Below are positions 27,905 through 38,836 of a stretch of DNA of 64,000 nucleotides, piece by piece. The position numbers and the translations under genes are program-made. This stretch comes from Psychrobacter fozii (GTDB lineage: Bacteria > Pseudomonadota > Gammaproteobacteria > Pseudomonadales > Moraxellaceae), in contig NZ_QJSU01000002.1 of assembly GCF_003217155.1 (NCBI RefSeq), positions 186,001 to 250,000 of the forward strand, in the 5' to 3' direction. The notes under the pieces are model-generated. The model saw nothing but the letters and a program-made list of their open reading frames with translations. It was not told where the DNA came from and searched no databases. Each line of letters opens with the position of its first letter. Positions within the stretch are counted from its first letter, which is position 1.

Positions 27905-29041
27905 ATGCCAATCGAACCAAATAACCAAGAAATAAACCAAATCATAGATAAAAAAGTAGTCATCGTAAACGTTGCAGTCGCTGTTATTCATCATAAAGAG
28001 CAGTATTTGCTTGGGTTTAGAAATGCTACCCAACATCAAGGCAATCGCTATGAGTTCGTCGGCGGTAAGATTGATGCCAATGAGAGTGCAGAACAGGCAT
28101 TGGTTCGAGAAGTCGCTGAAGAAACAGGTATTGCTATAGATAATGACATTATCGTCAAGCTTGGTCGTTTGCATCACGACTATGGTGACAAGCAGGTTGT
28201 GCTACAGGTTTACAAAATTGAGCTGGCAGCGCAGCAATACGAGCAGCATAAGCATTGCGAATATGGATTAGAAGGGCAGGCATTGACATGGGTAGATAAG
28301 TCTAAGCTGTTGGCAGGTGAGTATCCCTTGCCCGCTGCGAATAAAACGATTCTAGAGTGGCTGAGATTGCCAATGCAGATAACCATCACCTATCCGTTAG
28401 CACATTTTAGCGAATGCGCAGATTCAGCGGCAGCATGGTTGCAATATCATCAAGACAATTTAGCGATAGAGTCTTTGGTTTATATTCGAACAAAAGAAGC
28501 TGATGCAGAGCGCTCAGGCAGTCTAGCAGCGCAATTGATGCATGGTCGTCCAGACGTTCAAGTAATTGTACCTTATGATGCCGATAGCCAAGTTGTGGAT
28601 GTTGATAAGTCAACACCGATTAAAGATGAAAATATCTCTCATCAAATCGTTGCAAATCATTTGACCCATACGGCATTAATGCAATGGCTTGAAAGTGTTT
28701 CAGACACTTCTGTATCTGAGCATTGTTTATCGGATGACTTTCCATTGATAATAAGCTGTCACGATATTGCCAGTATTGAAGCGGCCAACAAACTCGCCAG
28801 TGCTCGAATACAGCAACAGCTGCTGCCAGTGATCGGTATTTTCATCTCACCAGTATTAGCCACTCACACGCATCCTGATACTGTACCACTTGGTTGGGAG
28901 GCATGGTCTGCCTTAGCACAGCTGGCCGATATGCCAGTCATTGGTTTGGGCGGTCTATCACCCACGATGATAGATCAAGCATTAGCACATGGCGGTATCA
29001 GCGTTGCTGGTATTCGTCAGTTTTTTAACAGTGAAAAATGA
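27905..29041 (+). CDS. Nudix hydrolase fused to a thiamine-phosphate-synthase-like domain
   Basis: 378 residues in two domains. The N-terminal Nudix (MutT-like) domain (about 18-155) has a complete Nudix box, GGKIDANESAEQAL then VREVAEETGI (residues 53-76), with the REVAEE metal-binding core. MutT-type enzymes clean oxidised or other nucleoside diphosphates. The C-terminal part (about 160-378) resembles ThiE/TenI barrels: SCHDIASIEAANKL, a HPDTVPLGWEAW stretch and VIGLGGLSPTMI. This fusion is known in other gammaproteobacteria, where the second domain has no proven activity. A poorly conserved insert (about 228-275) interrupts the barrel. AAGGA precedes the ATG. Divergent from hemP. Confidence 0.85.
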   Translation: MPIEPNNQEINQIIDKKVVIVNVAVAVIHHKEQYLLGFRNATQHQGNRYEFVGGKIDANESAEQALVREVAEETGIAIDNDIIVKLGRLHHDYGDKQVVLQVYKIELAAQQYEQHKHCEYGLEGQALTWVDKSKLLAGEYPLPAANKTILEWLRLPMQITITYPLAHFSECADSAAAWLQYHQDNLAIESLVYIRTKEADAERSGSLAAQLMHGRPDVQVIVPYDADSQVVDVDKSTPIKDENISHQIVANHLTHTALMQWLESVSDTSVSEHCLSDDFPLIISCHDIASIEAANKLASARIQQQLLPVIGIFISPVLATHTHPDTVPLGWEAWSALAQLADMPVIGLGGLSPTMIDQALAHGGISVAGIRQFFNSEK

Positions 29042-29468
29042 GAAGAAATTCGGCTTATATTGAGCCTATTATTTGTTGAAAATTATCAGGGATATCACTG
29101 ATTTGTCTGATATTTATCCAGTAAGTAACTATGTTTTTATTAGGTGTTTGTTCTACCGCATAAAGACCTAGTTACTTACAAACCGTTGCGTTTCCCTACA
29201 TTGCGACACTGTTTTAATAGTCAAGTTGTCCTTAATATAGAATACCTAATTAAAGAGTATTTACTCTATCATTCATAAGCAAACTGTTTATTATTCATTA
29301 GCAAATTGCCTATGAAAACATATTTTGACCCTTGCAATAAAATCAAATTCTGTAGCGCTGGTTTACTTATTAGACACGCTTTTTGAATTTGGCGACGTTC
29401 AGAGAGTTAGACTAGGTGGATAAATACACAAAGAATTTTTCACAGTCATTATTAATAACGGTAATTCT
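29042..29468. other. Intergenic region before the lipocalin gene
   Basis: 427 AT-rich bases. I see no gene with a ribosome site, no terminator-like hairpin with a T-run and no member of the repeat families. Two loosely similar copies of a CATTAGCAAA-like sequence occur near 29273-29312. Confidence 0.4.
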
Positions 29469-30635
29469 ATGAAAGCCAACAAGTTACCTAAGTCAGGATG
29501 GTCTGATTCACAGGAAGCTGGTTCTCAATCTCAGCAGACTAGCCAGTCAAGCAGTTATTATCTAGATAAAGATAATGCGCAAAAGGCAGGCTATGCCAGC
29601 AATGATGCTAGCTACAACCATGACGAATCGAATGATGAGTATCCGAGCCATTCGGTAAAAAACACGTCTTCGCAAGACAGTTATTTTGGGTACAAGAGCG
29701 CTGTCAAAAGCCTGTTAAAGGCAAAAGAGTCTGCTATGTCTGATGATGACATTACGAAAAATAATGATTTGAAAAGCAGTGTTGAACAGTCCCAAGGACT
29801 GACTCTGTCTACGCCAATCACCTCAGAATCTGTAGGTGGTCAAATAAAAATAACAAAAGATAAGTATGAGCATAGAGATTCTGAACAAGAAACCGATTCG
29901 TCATCGGATACCACTCATTCATCATACAAAGAAATACCGGAGCGCATATTTATGAATGGACTGATCAAACATACAGGTATTGCCTTAGCTATTATTATAC
30001 CATTGGCTGCGTTTTCAGCTTATGCTGCTACGCCTCCAGTCAATGCAGCGTCTATGGCGGCTACCAATGCAACGATGGATAAGACGACAACAGAGATGCT
30101 GTCTATCGAACCAAGCGCCATCATTCATAAGTCTGTAAATACCCCAACGACAGTCGATAGCGTCGACCTCGAAAAATATGCTGGAACGTGGTACGAGATA
30201 GGTCGCTTACCGATGTACTTTCAGCGTAAATGTGCAGGTGATGTTACGGCCAATTATGCTCAAAAAGCTGATGGAAAAGGTATAACCGTCACTAACAAGT
30301 GTATGGCCGAAGATGGCTCGGAGATTGTTGCTGAAGGTCTCGCTAAGCCAACGGACGAGACTGGTAGTAAGCTCAAAGTAACTTTCTTGCCCTCATGGAT
30401 TCGTTGGTTGCCAGTCGGCCGTGCCGATTATTGGGTACTAGCACGTGATGCTGATTATAAGACGGCATTGGTCGGCACACCTGACAAAGATTATCTATGG
30501 CTATTGGCTCGTTCACCTAATGTCAGTCAAGAAACCTATTCTAAATATCGTCAGATTGCACAACAACAAGGTTATGACTTAAAAGAATTTAAGCTCACAC
30601 CGCAAACCAATCAGACGGTAAATTTGACGCCATAG
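29469..30635 (+). CDS. Bacterial lipocalin with long hydrophilic N-terminal extension
   Basis: The C-terminal 170 residues are a Blc-like lipocalin: GTWYEIGRLPMYFQRKC (239-255) is the first structurally conserved region, followed by VTANYAQKADG, the tryptophan-rich SWIRWLPVGRADYWVLARD and a final DYLWLLARSPNVS block. Such proteins bind fatty acids or lysolipids. A hydrophobic segment (about 168-187, ending AAFSAYA) precedes it and looks like a signal peptide. Before that lie 161 Ser/Asp/Lys-rich residues with no fold. An internal ATG at 29952 has GGAG upstream and would produce a normal 227-residue secreted lipocalin; the ATG at 29469 has a poor ribosome site. Either the long form is a membrane-anchored variant or the true gene begins at 29952. 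Confidence 0.8.
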   Translation: MKANKLPKSGWSDSQEAGSQSQQTSQSSSYYLDKDNAQKAGYASNDASYNHDESNDEYPSHSVKNTSSQDSYFGYKSAVKSLLKAKESAMSDDDITKNNDLKSSVEQSQGLTLSTPITSESVGGQIKITKDKYEHRDSEQETDSSSDTTHSSYKEIPERIFMNGLIKHTGIALAIIIPLAAFSAYAATPPVNAASMAATNATMDKTTTEMLSIEPSAIIHKSVNTPTTVDSVDLEKYAGTWYEIGRLPMYFQRKCAGDVTANYAQKADGKGITVTNKCMAEDGSEIVAEGLAKPTDETGSKLKVTFLPSWIRWLPVGRADYWVLARDADYKTALVGTPDKDYLWLLARSPNVSQETYSKYRQIAQQQGYDLKEFKLTPQTNQTVNLTP

Positions 30636-30769
30636 TTAATATGAATATAAAACGTTAAATTGAATTGTAGAATGAATTTGTATATCTGAATATCTGATAG
30701 ATAACTGGTTATTATCAGGTTATTTCAATAAATAAAAAGTCATAGTAACTCTCATTCAAAAAAACTAAT

Positions 30770-30797
30770 AAGGCAGCATATATGGCTGCCTTTATTT
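30770..30797 (+). terminator. Terminator of the lipocalin gene
   Basis: An 8-bp stem AAGGCAGC/GCTGCCTT with a 7-base loop, followed by TTATTTTTA. Lies 135 bases after the stop. Confidence 0.75.
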
Positions 30798-31050
30798 TTA
30801 TCCCTGTTTATATATGAGTCTGTATATGAGAATGAAACCTATTATGCACACTAGCTAATCGGTTACTACTGGCAAAATGAGGCGTTTTAGGCTAAAATCT
30901 ATGCGATTCAAATACTCTAGTGTCAATAACCCATATTGATAGTGGTTGATTATCACATTAGAGTCACCATTTAGAGCATACACAACCTATCTATTTCATA
31001 TTTCTTCATATTTTATTGATCATACATTACTGACCATAAGGATGTTTCTC

Positions 31051-32484
31051 GTGAGCAACGCTGATACCTTACGCCAATTACATCAAGACCACTTAAGCAA
31101 CTATAACAATCAAGAGCAACAAGCGATTGAGCTAATGGGGTTATTGAATAAGCTCTATAATGCGCAAGACGTACAAGTGACCTTGTTCGGCGAAACGCTA
31201 GACTCTACCTCAGTTGGTCAAATACTCGCTTTGCATCAAAAAGTTGCGTTGCGTGACCATGGCGCTAAGTCTATTGATATCGCTGACACGTTAGCGATGG
31301 TAAAAGTCATCGCAGAGAGCAAAGATATCCAAGCCACTCGTATCGATGTTGGTCAATTGATTGCTAATGACACTGACGTACAAGCTGCGCTAAAATCTGT
31401 TAATAATGCAGGTGCCGTGAATGGCGCGACAGATGTTGTATTATATGGTTTCGGCCGTATTGGTCGTATCTTGACCCGTTTATTATTGGCGCAAGCGTCA
31501 AGTGCAAAAGGTATGCAGTTAAAAGCTATCGTCGTACGCCCAGCAGCTGCTGGTGACTTGGCCAAACGTATTTCATTGCTTGAGCGTGATTCGATCCATG
31601 GTAGATTCTTGGGTGGCATCAGTATCGATGATGACAACAACGGCATGATTATTAATGGTCGTTTTGTACAAGTTATCTATGCTAAAGACCCTAGTGAAAT
31701 CGATTACACCGCTTATGGTATCAACGATGCTCTCGTTATCGATAACACGGGTATCTGGAAAGACGAAGCAGGCCTTGGCAAGCATCTACAATCTACTGGC
31801 GTGAAAAAAGTACTACTAACTGCCCCTGCTGGTGGTGACATCAAAAACGTCGTTTATGGTGTGAACAATGACACGGTTGGTGATGACACTATCGTTAGTG
31901 CTGCCAGCTGTACGACCAATGCTATTACACCAACGTTGAATGTATTGAATGATGAGTACGGTATCGAAAACGGTCACGTAGAGACTATTCACTCATTTAC
32001 CAATGATCAAAACTTGGTTGATAACTATCATAAAGCAGACCGCCGTGGTCGTAGTGCAGTGATGAACATGGTTATCACGAGCACAGGCGCAGCAAAAGCA
32101 GTTGGTAAAGCACTACCAGAATTAAGTGGTAAGCTAACGGGCAACGCCATTCGTGTACCAACACCAAATGTCAGTTTAGCGATTCTGAACTTAACGCTTA
32201 AAACGGCACCAGAAAGTGCTGAAGCGTTGAATGAATTCTTGCGTAAAATTGCTAACAGCAGCACTTGGCAGTCGCAGATTGCTTATACAGATTCTACAGA
32301 AGCCGTATCAACGGATTTCGTTGGTACGACTCATGTTGGTATCATCGATGCGCAGGCGACTATTCTGACTGGTAATCAAGCCATTGTGTATGTTTGGTAT
32401 GATAACGAAGTAGGTTATAGTACTCAGGTATTGCGTCTGGCGACACAGATGGCTGGAATTAGCTACACTCAGATTCCTGCATAG
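31051..32484 (+). CDS. gap: Glyceraldehyde-3-phosphate dehydrogenase, long form
   Basis: A 477-residue GAPDH of the class with an N-terminal extension of about 125 residues, as known from other gammaproteobacteria such as Pseudomonas. It interconverts glyceraldehyde-3-phosphate and 1,3-bisphosphoglycerate with NAD(P). The NAD site GFGRIGRILTR starts near 132. The catalytic Cys287 lies in SAASCTTNAITP. HSFTNDQNLVDNYHK and WYDNEVGYSTQ complete the family marks. The start is GTG at 31051: AAGGA lies eight bases before it and overlaps an ATG at 31042, which therefore cannot use it. Frames extending further upstream to 30946 are not protein-like. Transcribed alone between two terminators. In this class the enzyme often serves gluconeogenesis, which I infer only from the family. 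Confidence 0.93.
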   Translation: MSNADTLRQLHQDHLSNYNNQEQQAIELMGLLNKLYNAQDVQVTLFGETLDSTSVGQILALHQKVALRDHGAKSIDIADTLAMVKVIAESKDIQATRIDVGQLIANDTDVQAALKSVNNAGAVNGATDVVLYGFGRIGRILTRLLLAQASSAKGMQLKAIVVRPAAAGDLAKRISLLERDSIHGRFLGGISIDDDNNGMIINGRFVQVIYAKDPSEIDYTAYGINDALVIDNTGIWKDEAGLGKHLQSTGVKKVLLTAPAGGDIKNVVYGVNNDTVGDDTIVSAASCTTNAITPTLNVLNDEYGIENGHVETIHSFTNDQNLVDNYHKADRRGRSAVMNMVITSTGAAKAVGKALPELSGKLTGNAIRVPTPNVSLAILNLTLKTAPESAEALNEFLRKIANSSTWQSQIAYTDSTEAVSTDFVGTTHVGIIDAQATILTGNQAIVYVWYDNEVGYSTQVLRLATQMAGISYTQIPA

Positions 32485-32604
32485 AACGCTAAATATAACA
32501 AACCAGTTGTCTATTATTGTGTGAATCAGTGCGGTCATACTGCAAAATTTGCCATAATAGTGTCTGGTTTGGATAGCTTGATATTGCGTTAGCTGTCATA
32601 CTTA

Positions 32605-32642
32605 AACACCCGATAGTCCGATTGATTATCGGGTGTTATTTT
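32605..32642 (+). terminator. Terminator of gap
   Basis: An 11-bp stem AACACCCGATA/TATCGGGTGTT with an 11-base loop followed by ATTTTCAT. The T-run is short but the stem is strong. Confidence 0.75.
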
Positions 32643-32769
32643 CATATTGAATATCAAATACAAGTAGCGTGCTTTTAGCGCTTATTTTGTCACAATATTT
32701 TTTGTGACAATACAGTAAAACCCCATAATATAACCGTTGGTTGTAACCAGTATATAAACTGGATTGTGA

Positions 32770-33996
<1,227 letters not shown>

Positions 33997-34074
33997 GTGA
34001 ACAAGCTTGAACTGATGTACCTGAATTTTTTAAATCAATCCCCTAATCAATTCATAAGATAAAAAGGAGTTTAT

Positions 34075-35247
34075 ATGGCAGATGGCATAGAAAACACGAT
34101 CGAAGAAGCAAGATTTGTTAAGCAAAATCGCAACTTTGATATTCAGCGCGTTATTGTCAAGATTGGCTCATCGTTGTTAACCAATAACGGTCGAGGGCTG
34201 GATCGAACTGCCATATACGAGTGGGCCAAACAGATTGCTAAGCTGCATAAGCAAGGCGTCGAAGTGCTACTAGTATCGTCAGGTGCTGTTGCTGAAGGTG
34301 TGGTACGTATGAACCTTGAGGAGCGCCCTAAAAAACTAGCCGCACTACAGGCCTGTGCCTCCATTGGTCAGATGGGTTTGATTGAAACATGGTGGTCAGC
34401 TCTGATTCAGCATGGTATTCAAAGCTCGCAGCTGCTATTGACTCATGATGATTTGTCTAATCGTAGCCGTTATCTCAATACGACAGGCGCATTGACGCAA
34501 TTATTAGAATGGCGCGTGTTACCTGTTATTAACGAAAACGACACCATCACCATTGATGAAATCAAATTCGGTGACAACGATACATTAGGGGCAATGGCAG
34601 CAGCGATGGTCAATGCTGACTTGTACATTATCCTCACCGATCAAGATGGTGTGTTTACAGATAACCCACGTGACAATCCTAATGCAAAAATGATTCGTCA
34701 AGAGCGTGCGATGGCTGATTATTTATTTGATATAGCCGGAGATGGTGGCAAGCTCGGACGCGGTGGTATGTTGACCAAAATCCGTGCTGGTCGTCTTGCT
34801 GCAATGGGTGGCTGTCCAACCGTTATCGTAAGCGGTGCAATTGATGACGTCATTACTCGTGTGGTATCAGGTGAAGCAGTTGGTACGCTTTTGACAACCA
34901 ACGATGAAGACAAGATCATTGCTCGTAAGCAATGGCTGGCGGCTCACCTGCGTATGTCAGGTAGCTTGGTTGTGGATGCAGGTGCGGCAAAGGCACTGAC
35001 TGAGCATAATAGAAGTCTACTACCCGTTGGTGTTGTCGAAGTCCGTGGTGGTTTTGATGAAGGTGATGTGGTTGAAATTATCCATCAAGATACTGGTGAG
35101 CGTCTCGCAGTCGGGCAAGTCAACTTTTCATCGCAGGATGCGCATCGAGTAGCACGTGAGCGTACAGAGCAGTTTGATAAGATTTTTGGTAGCAGTGAAG
35201 AGCGTGTTGTCATGGTACACCGTGATAACTTGGCACTAACCGTATAG
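34075..35247 (+). CDS. proB: Glutamate 5-kinase
   Basis: A 390-residue enzyme for the first step of proline synthesis, phosphorylating glutamate at the gamma-carboxylate. The amino-acid-kinase domain (about 22-275) begins VIVKIGSSLLTNNGRGLDR and has INENDTITIDEIKFGDND and LTDQDGVFTDNPR blocks. A PUA domain (about 295-375) follows, as in the long ProB form. The PUA part often tunes feedback or RNA contact. AAAAGGAG lies before the ATG. Probably co-transcribed with obgE. Confidence 0.95.
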   Translation: MADGIENTIEEARFVKQNRNFDIQRVIVKIGSSLLTNNGRGLDRTAIYEWAKQIAKLHKQGVEVLLVSSGAVAEGVVRMNLEERPKKLAALQACASIGQMGLIETWWSALIQHGIQSSQLLLTHDDLSNRSRYLNTTGALTQLLEWRVLPVINENDTITIDEIKFGDNDTLGAMAAAMVNADLYIILTDQDGVFTDNPRDNPNAKMIRQERAMADYLFDIAGDGGKLGRGGMLTKIRAGRLAAMGGCPTVIVSGAIDDVITRVVSGEAVGTLLTTNDEDKIIARKQWLAAHLRMSGSLVVDAGAAKALTEHNRSLLPVGVVEVRGGFDEGDVVEIIHQDTGERLAVGQVNFSSQDAHRVARERTEQFDKIFGSSEERVVMVHRDNLALTV

Positions 35248-35379
35248 CACATTAATAATATAGAATCGCTTAGTATGCACACAGTCTCAGTCTAAATATA
35301 GGTTAATAATATTTAAACTGAGATGTCATCATGACCATTCTATAAATATTTATCATTCTTTTATTTAACGTATTTTATC

Positions 35380-35417
35380 CAACAAAGTATTCATCAATAA
35401 GTATGAATACTTTGTTG
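35380..35417 (+). promoter_or_regulatory. Perfect 15-bp stem-loop just upstream of the hemE ribosome site
   Basis: CAACAAAGTATTCAT (35380-35394) pairs exactly with ATGAATACTTTGTTG (35403-35417) around an 8-base loop. TTTT and then the TGGAGA ribosome site follow directly. It could be a weak terminator for proB (short U-run, low GC), a regulator's operator or an RNA switch over the hemE start. Confidence 0.5.
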
Positions 35418-35433
35418 TTTTGGAGATTTGTAC

Positions 35434-36570
35434 ATGAGTGCTTCAGACAATAGTAATTCAACTCAGCACGACTTTGCGCCATTAAAGAACGACAGATTGT
35501 TGCGAGCACTACGATTTGAAACGATAGACACCACTCCAGTTTGGATGATGCGTCAAGCAGGTCGTTATTTACCAGAATACAAAGCGACCCGTGCTGAAGC
35601 GGGCGACTTTATGAGTTTGTGTAGAGATACAGACCGTGCCACTGAAGTGACCTTACAGCCACTGCGTCGTTATGATTTAGACGCTGCTATCTTATTCAGT
35701 GATATTTTGACCATTCCTGATGCCATGGGGTTGGGCTTATATTTCGAGGCTGGTGAAGGTCCTAAGTTTAAGCATCCTATTCGTACGCAAGCGGATCTTG
35801 ATAGAATACCAAAGCTTGATCCGACCGACTCTCTTGATTATGTCATGCGTGCGGTGACCAGTATTCGTAAAGCTTTGAATGGTCAAGTGCCGTTATTTGG
35901 TTTTTCTGGTAGCCCGTGGACGCTAGCTACATATATGATTGAAGGCGGCAGCTCAAAAGACTATCGCTATACCAAAGGTTTTTTATACAGCAATCCTGAC
36001 TTTCTACATCAACTATTGGATAAATTGGCAACGTCTGTCATTGATTATCTAGATGCGCAAGTAGTTGCTGGTGCCCAAATTTTACAGATATTTGACAGTT
36101 GGGGCGGCGCGCTTGGTCATCGTCAGTTTATTGACTTTTCTCATGCTTATAATAAGCGTATTGTCGCTGAGCTAAAGGTACGCCATCCGGAAATACCAGT
36201 AGTATTGTTTACGAAAGGTGGTGGGCTATGGTTAGACATCCAAGCTGATAGTGAAGCTGATGCTTTAGGCCTAGACTGGACGATGCCGATTGATCGTGCA
36301 CGTAAAGTATTGACTGACAGTCAGCGTCAACTGACCAAGCAGCATAAAAAACTACAGAGTAGCAAAGCCATCCAAGGTAACTTGGATCCAGCAACCTTGT
36401 ATGGTTCACCTGAAACGATTCGCGCTGAAGTAAATGCAATGCTAGATAGTGCTTATGCGAGCGGCGAAAAAACAGGTTATGTCGCAAACTTAGGTCATGG
36501 CATCACTCAGTGGGTCAACCCTGACAATGCAAAAGTATTTATCGATGCAGTGCAGGATTACAAAATCTAA
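35434..36570 (+). CDS. hemE: Uroporphyrinogen decarboxylase
   Basis: A 378-residue enzyme that removes four carboxyls from uroporphyrinogen III to give coproporphyrinogen III in haem synthesis. Hallmarks: [19 protein letters not shown] (N-terminal signature with the substrate-binding Arg), [15 protein letters not shown] with the essential Asp, and [17 protein letters not shown] (second signature, about 151). The C-terminus [10 protein letters not shown] and NLGHGITQ are also typical. The ATG at 35434 has TGGAGA seven bases upstream; a TTG two codons earlier is not needed. Preceded by a perfect stem-loop, so its expression may be separated from proB. Its product feeds haem to the bd oxidase. 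Confidence 0.96.
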   Translation: MSASDNSNSTQHDFAPLKNDRLLRALRFETIDTTPVWMMRQAGRYLPEYKATRAEAGDFMSLCRDTDRATEVTLQPLRRYDLDAAILFSDILTIPDAMGLGLYFEAGEGPKFKHPIRTQADLDRIPKLDPTDSLDYVMRAVTSIRKALNGQVPLFGFSGSPWTLATYMIEGGSSKDYRYTKGFLYSNPDFLHQLLDKLATSVIDYLDAQVVAGAQILQIFDSWGGALGHRQFIDFSHAYNKRIVAELKVRHPEIPVVLFTKGGGLWLDIQADSEADALGLDWTMPIDRARKVLTDSQRQLTKQHKKLQSSKAIQGNLDPATLYGSPETIRAEVNAMLDSAYASGEKTGYVANLGHGITQWVNPDNAKVFIDAVQDYKI

Positions 36571-36655
36571 AGTTTGAATATGCAAAGCTTATAAGCGTTA
36601 ACATAGACGTGATATTTATCTGCTATTTACTGAGTAAAAGAAAAAAGGATATCTT

Positions 36656-37723
36656 ATGATTTCAGCAGCGATTGTTGGTGGTACAGGTTATACAGGTATT
36701 GAGCTGATTCGCTTATTATCTGCCCATCCTGAAGTATCTATTGATTTGCTAACCTCGCGTAGTGAAGCTGGTACACGAGCTGATGAGATATTCCCAAGCT
36801 TACGCGGTATATCAGATATTGTCTTTAGCGACTTAGGTGACGATACGCTTGCGACGCTACAAAAGTGTGATGTGGTGTTTTTTGCGACACCACACGGCGT
36901 GGCAATGCAACAAGCTGAAGCGCTTACTCAAGCTGGTGTAAAGGTCATTGATTTGGCTGCTGACTTTCGTTTGCAGTCATTGACTGACTTTGAGAAATGG
37001 TACAAACAGTCACATGCGTGTCCTGAGCTATTAAAGACCGCTGTTTATGGACTACCTGAAGTTAATCGCGATAAACTTGCAAATGCATTGTTGGTGGGCA
37101 ACCCTGGCTGTTACCCAACCACTGCCATTTTGGGTTTGAAGCCGATCATTGAAGCACAAAATAAACAAGCAGAACGTTTGATTGAATCTCGCATTGTCAT
37201 TGATGCAAAGTCTGGTGTGTCTGGCGCGGGTCGCCAAGCCTCGCTTGCGCTTAATTATGCTGAATCAACAGATAACTTTAAAGCTTATAGCGTCGAAGGG
37301 CATCGTCATCTACCTGAGATTGAGCAGGGTGTGGCACAATTATTAGACAGTCAGTTTACCCATCGTATTCGTTTTTTACCGCATTTAGTACCGATGATAC
37401 GCGGTATGCTAAGCTCAATTCATATGGAACTGACGGATGCTGGGGCTGCTATCGACTGGCAACAGGCGTTTGAAAACGCATATGCATCAGAGACGTTCGT
37501 TGATGTGATGCCAAAGGGTGTTTACCCTGATACACGTAGTGTACGCGCCAGCAATCGTTTACGTATTGCCGTGCATCAAGACAGTGATCGTGCTGAGTTG
37601 ACTGTCATCGTAGTACAAGACAATTTGGTCAAAGGAGCAGCAGGACAGGCCGTGCAAAACATGAACGTTATGTTTGGGTTTGATGAGTCAATGGGACTGA
37701 ACTTTGCGCCGATTGTTCCTTAA
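36656..37723 (+). CDS. argC: N-acetyl-gamma-glutamyl-phosphate reductase
   Basis: A 355-residue NADPH enzyme, third step of arginine synthesis, making N-acetylglutamate semialdehyde. The N-terminal Rossmann motif is AIVGGTGYTGIELIRLL. The catalytic Cys lies in VGNPGCYPTT (about 150). SGVSGAGRQ (about 187) and EGHRHLPEIEQG are conserved family blocks, the latter with the active-site His. AAAGGATAT precedes the ATG. 85 bases after hemE on the same strand. Confidence 0.95.
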   Translation: MISAAIVGGTGYTGIELIRLLSAHPEVSIDLLTSRSEAGTRADEIFPSLRGISDIVFSDLGDDTLATLQKCDVVFFATPHGVAMQQAEALTQAGVKVIDLAADFRLQSLTDFEKWYKQSHACPELLKTAVYGLPEVNRDKLANALLVGNPGCYPTTAILGLKPIIEAQNKQAERLIESRIVIDAKSGVSGAGRQASLALNYAESTDNFKAYSVEGHRHLPEIEQGVAQLLDSQFTHRIRFLPHLVPMIRGMLSSIHMELTDAGAAIDWQQAFENAYASETFVDVMPKGVYPDTRSVRASNRLRIAVHQDSDRAELTVIVVQDNLVKGAAGQAVQNMNVMFGFDESMGLNFAPIVP

Positions 37724-37826
37724 AGTCGACTGCTTTATATTCCAATCATTCACATTTACGGTGCTAGGTATTGATTATAAATTCCGCTATAATAACAGGT
37801 ACTTATTGTTAAGAGATACCGCCTAA

Positions 37827-38660
37827 ATGCGTGTTAAGTTTGTATTACGCTTTTGCTCACAGTCAGCACGTTCATCGTGTATAGACGCCAATCGCCATCG
37901 TTTTAGCCCAGTAAGTTCTATAGGCCGCGAGCAGCAAGGAGCGTCTACATTGGTACTGGCGCTATTTGTGGTTGTCATACTGGTAACTGCCATGGTTGGA
38001 TTAATATTTGGTCATAAGCTCGGCTATCAGCGCGGCTACCACTCTATGGAAACAGAAACCCAGCAAGCACTAATCAATAGTGAAGAGGCGACCAAAGAGC
38101 TGGAAGACACGCGTCTTAGTCATAAAATAGCGATCAATCAAGCGGCTACTGCCAAGCAAGAGTTGGCGATAAGCTTAGCCAATGTAAAAGAGCTGAGTGA
38201 AAACAAGCAAGAATTGACGGTTGAAAACAGACAGCTTTCGCAGCTCAACGAGTTATATGCTGATATCGTTAGTAGCAAAGGCGGCATGCCATTACAGGTG
38301 CTTGGCGCTCATATTAAACCGTTACCCGAAAATGCTTTTGAGTATATGTTTGATGTTGGAATGCTTGCCAGTGATGGCGCATCAAAACGACTGACGCCAA
38401 CATTGACACTGCTCAATGATGATGACTTCGTAGAAGTGCCTTTAGAGTATCCAGTCGATACGATTGAAGGCATTGTTCGTATTCGTGGTCGCTTTATCAT
38501 GCCATCTAGCTTTAAGCCGTTACAAGTAAAACTCAGCTTGAAAGCAGACGGGCAGGAAGTAGAGCAAATCTATGATTGGAAGCTCGGTGCTCGAGTTGAC
38601 AACATGCCGCTATCACTCTTGGATTTGCCAGAAGTTGATGACAGTCCTATTAAGCCTTAG
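37827..38660 (+). CDS. Membrane-anchored coiled-coil protein, resembles DUF6776 proteins
   Basis: 277 residues. A basic N-terminus (about 1-40), one transmembrane helix (LVLALFVVVILVTAMVGLIFG, about 42-62), then a coiled coil rich in Glu, Gln and Ala (about 75-150) and a beta-rich C-terminal domain (about 165-255). The layout matches single-pass proteins annotated DUF6776 in related gammaproteobacteria; the match is by recollection of architecture and needs confirming. No catalytic motif is visible. The ribosome site is weak. It lies 103 bases after argC. Confidence 0.6.
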   Translation: MRVKFVLRFCSQSARSSCIDANRHRFSPVSSIGREQQGASTLVLALFVVVILVTAMVGLIFGHKLGYQRGYHSMETETQQALINSEEATKELEDTRLSHKIAINQAATAKQELAISLANVKELSENKQELTVENRQLSQLNELYADIVSSKGGMPLQVLGAHIKPLPENAFEYMFDVGMLASDGASKRLTPTLTLLNDDDFVEVPLEYPVDTIEGIVRIRGRFIMPSSFKPLQVKLSLKADGQEVEQIYDWKLGARVDNMPLSLLDLPEVDDSPIKP

Positions 38661-38836
38661 TTGGTTCTAGATAACTGAGATATGAGAAAGGCGAGTGACA
38701 ATACTATAAACAGTAGACTCAGCAAGCCTGATACTATATCTGAATGTGTTAAATCTAATTTTATTAAACTAGCGATTACCTCTCTTCACTATCCCTTATT
38801 CCGTAATAAATATACCTATTAATTTGTACTCTAATT

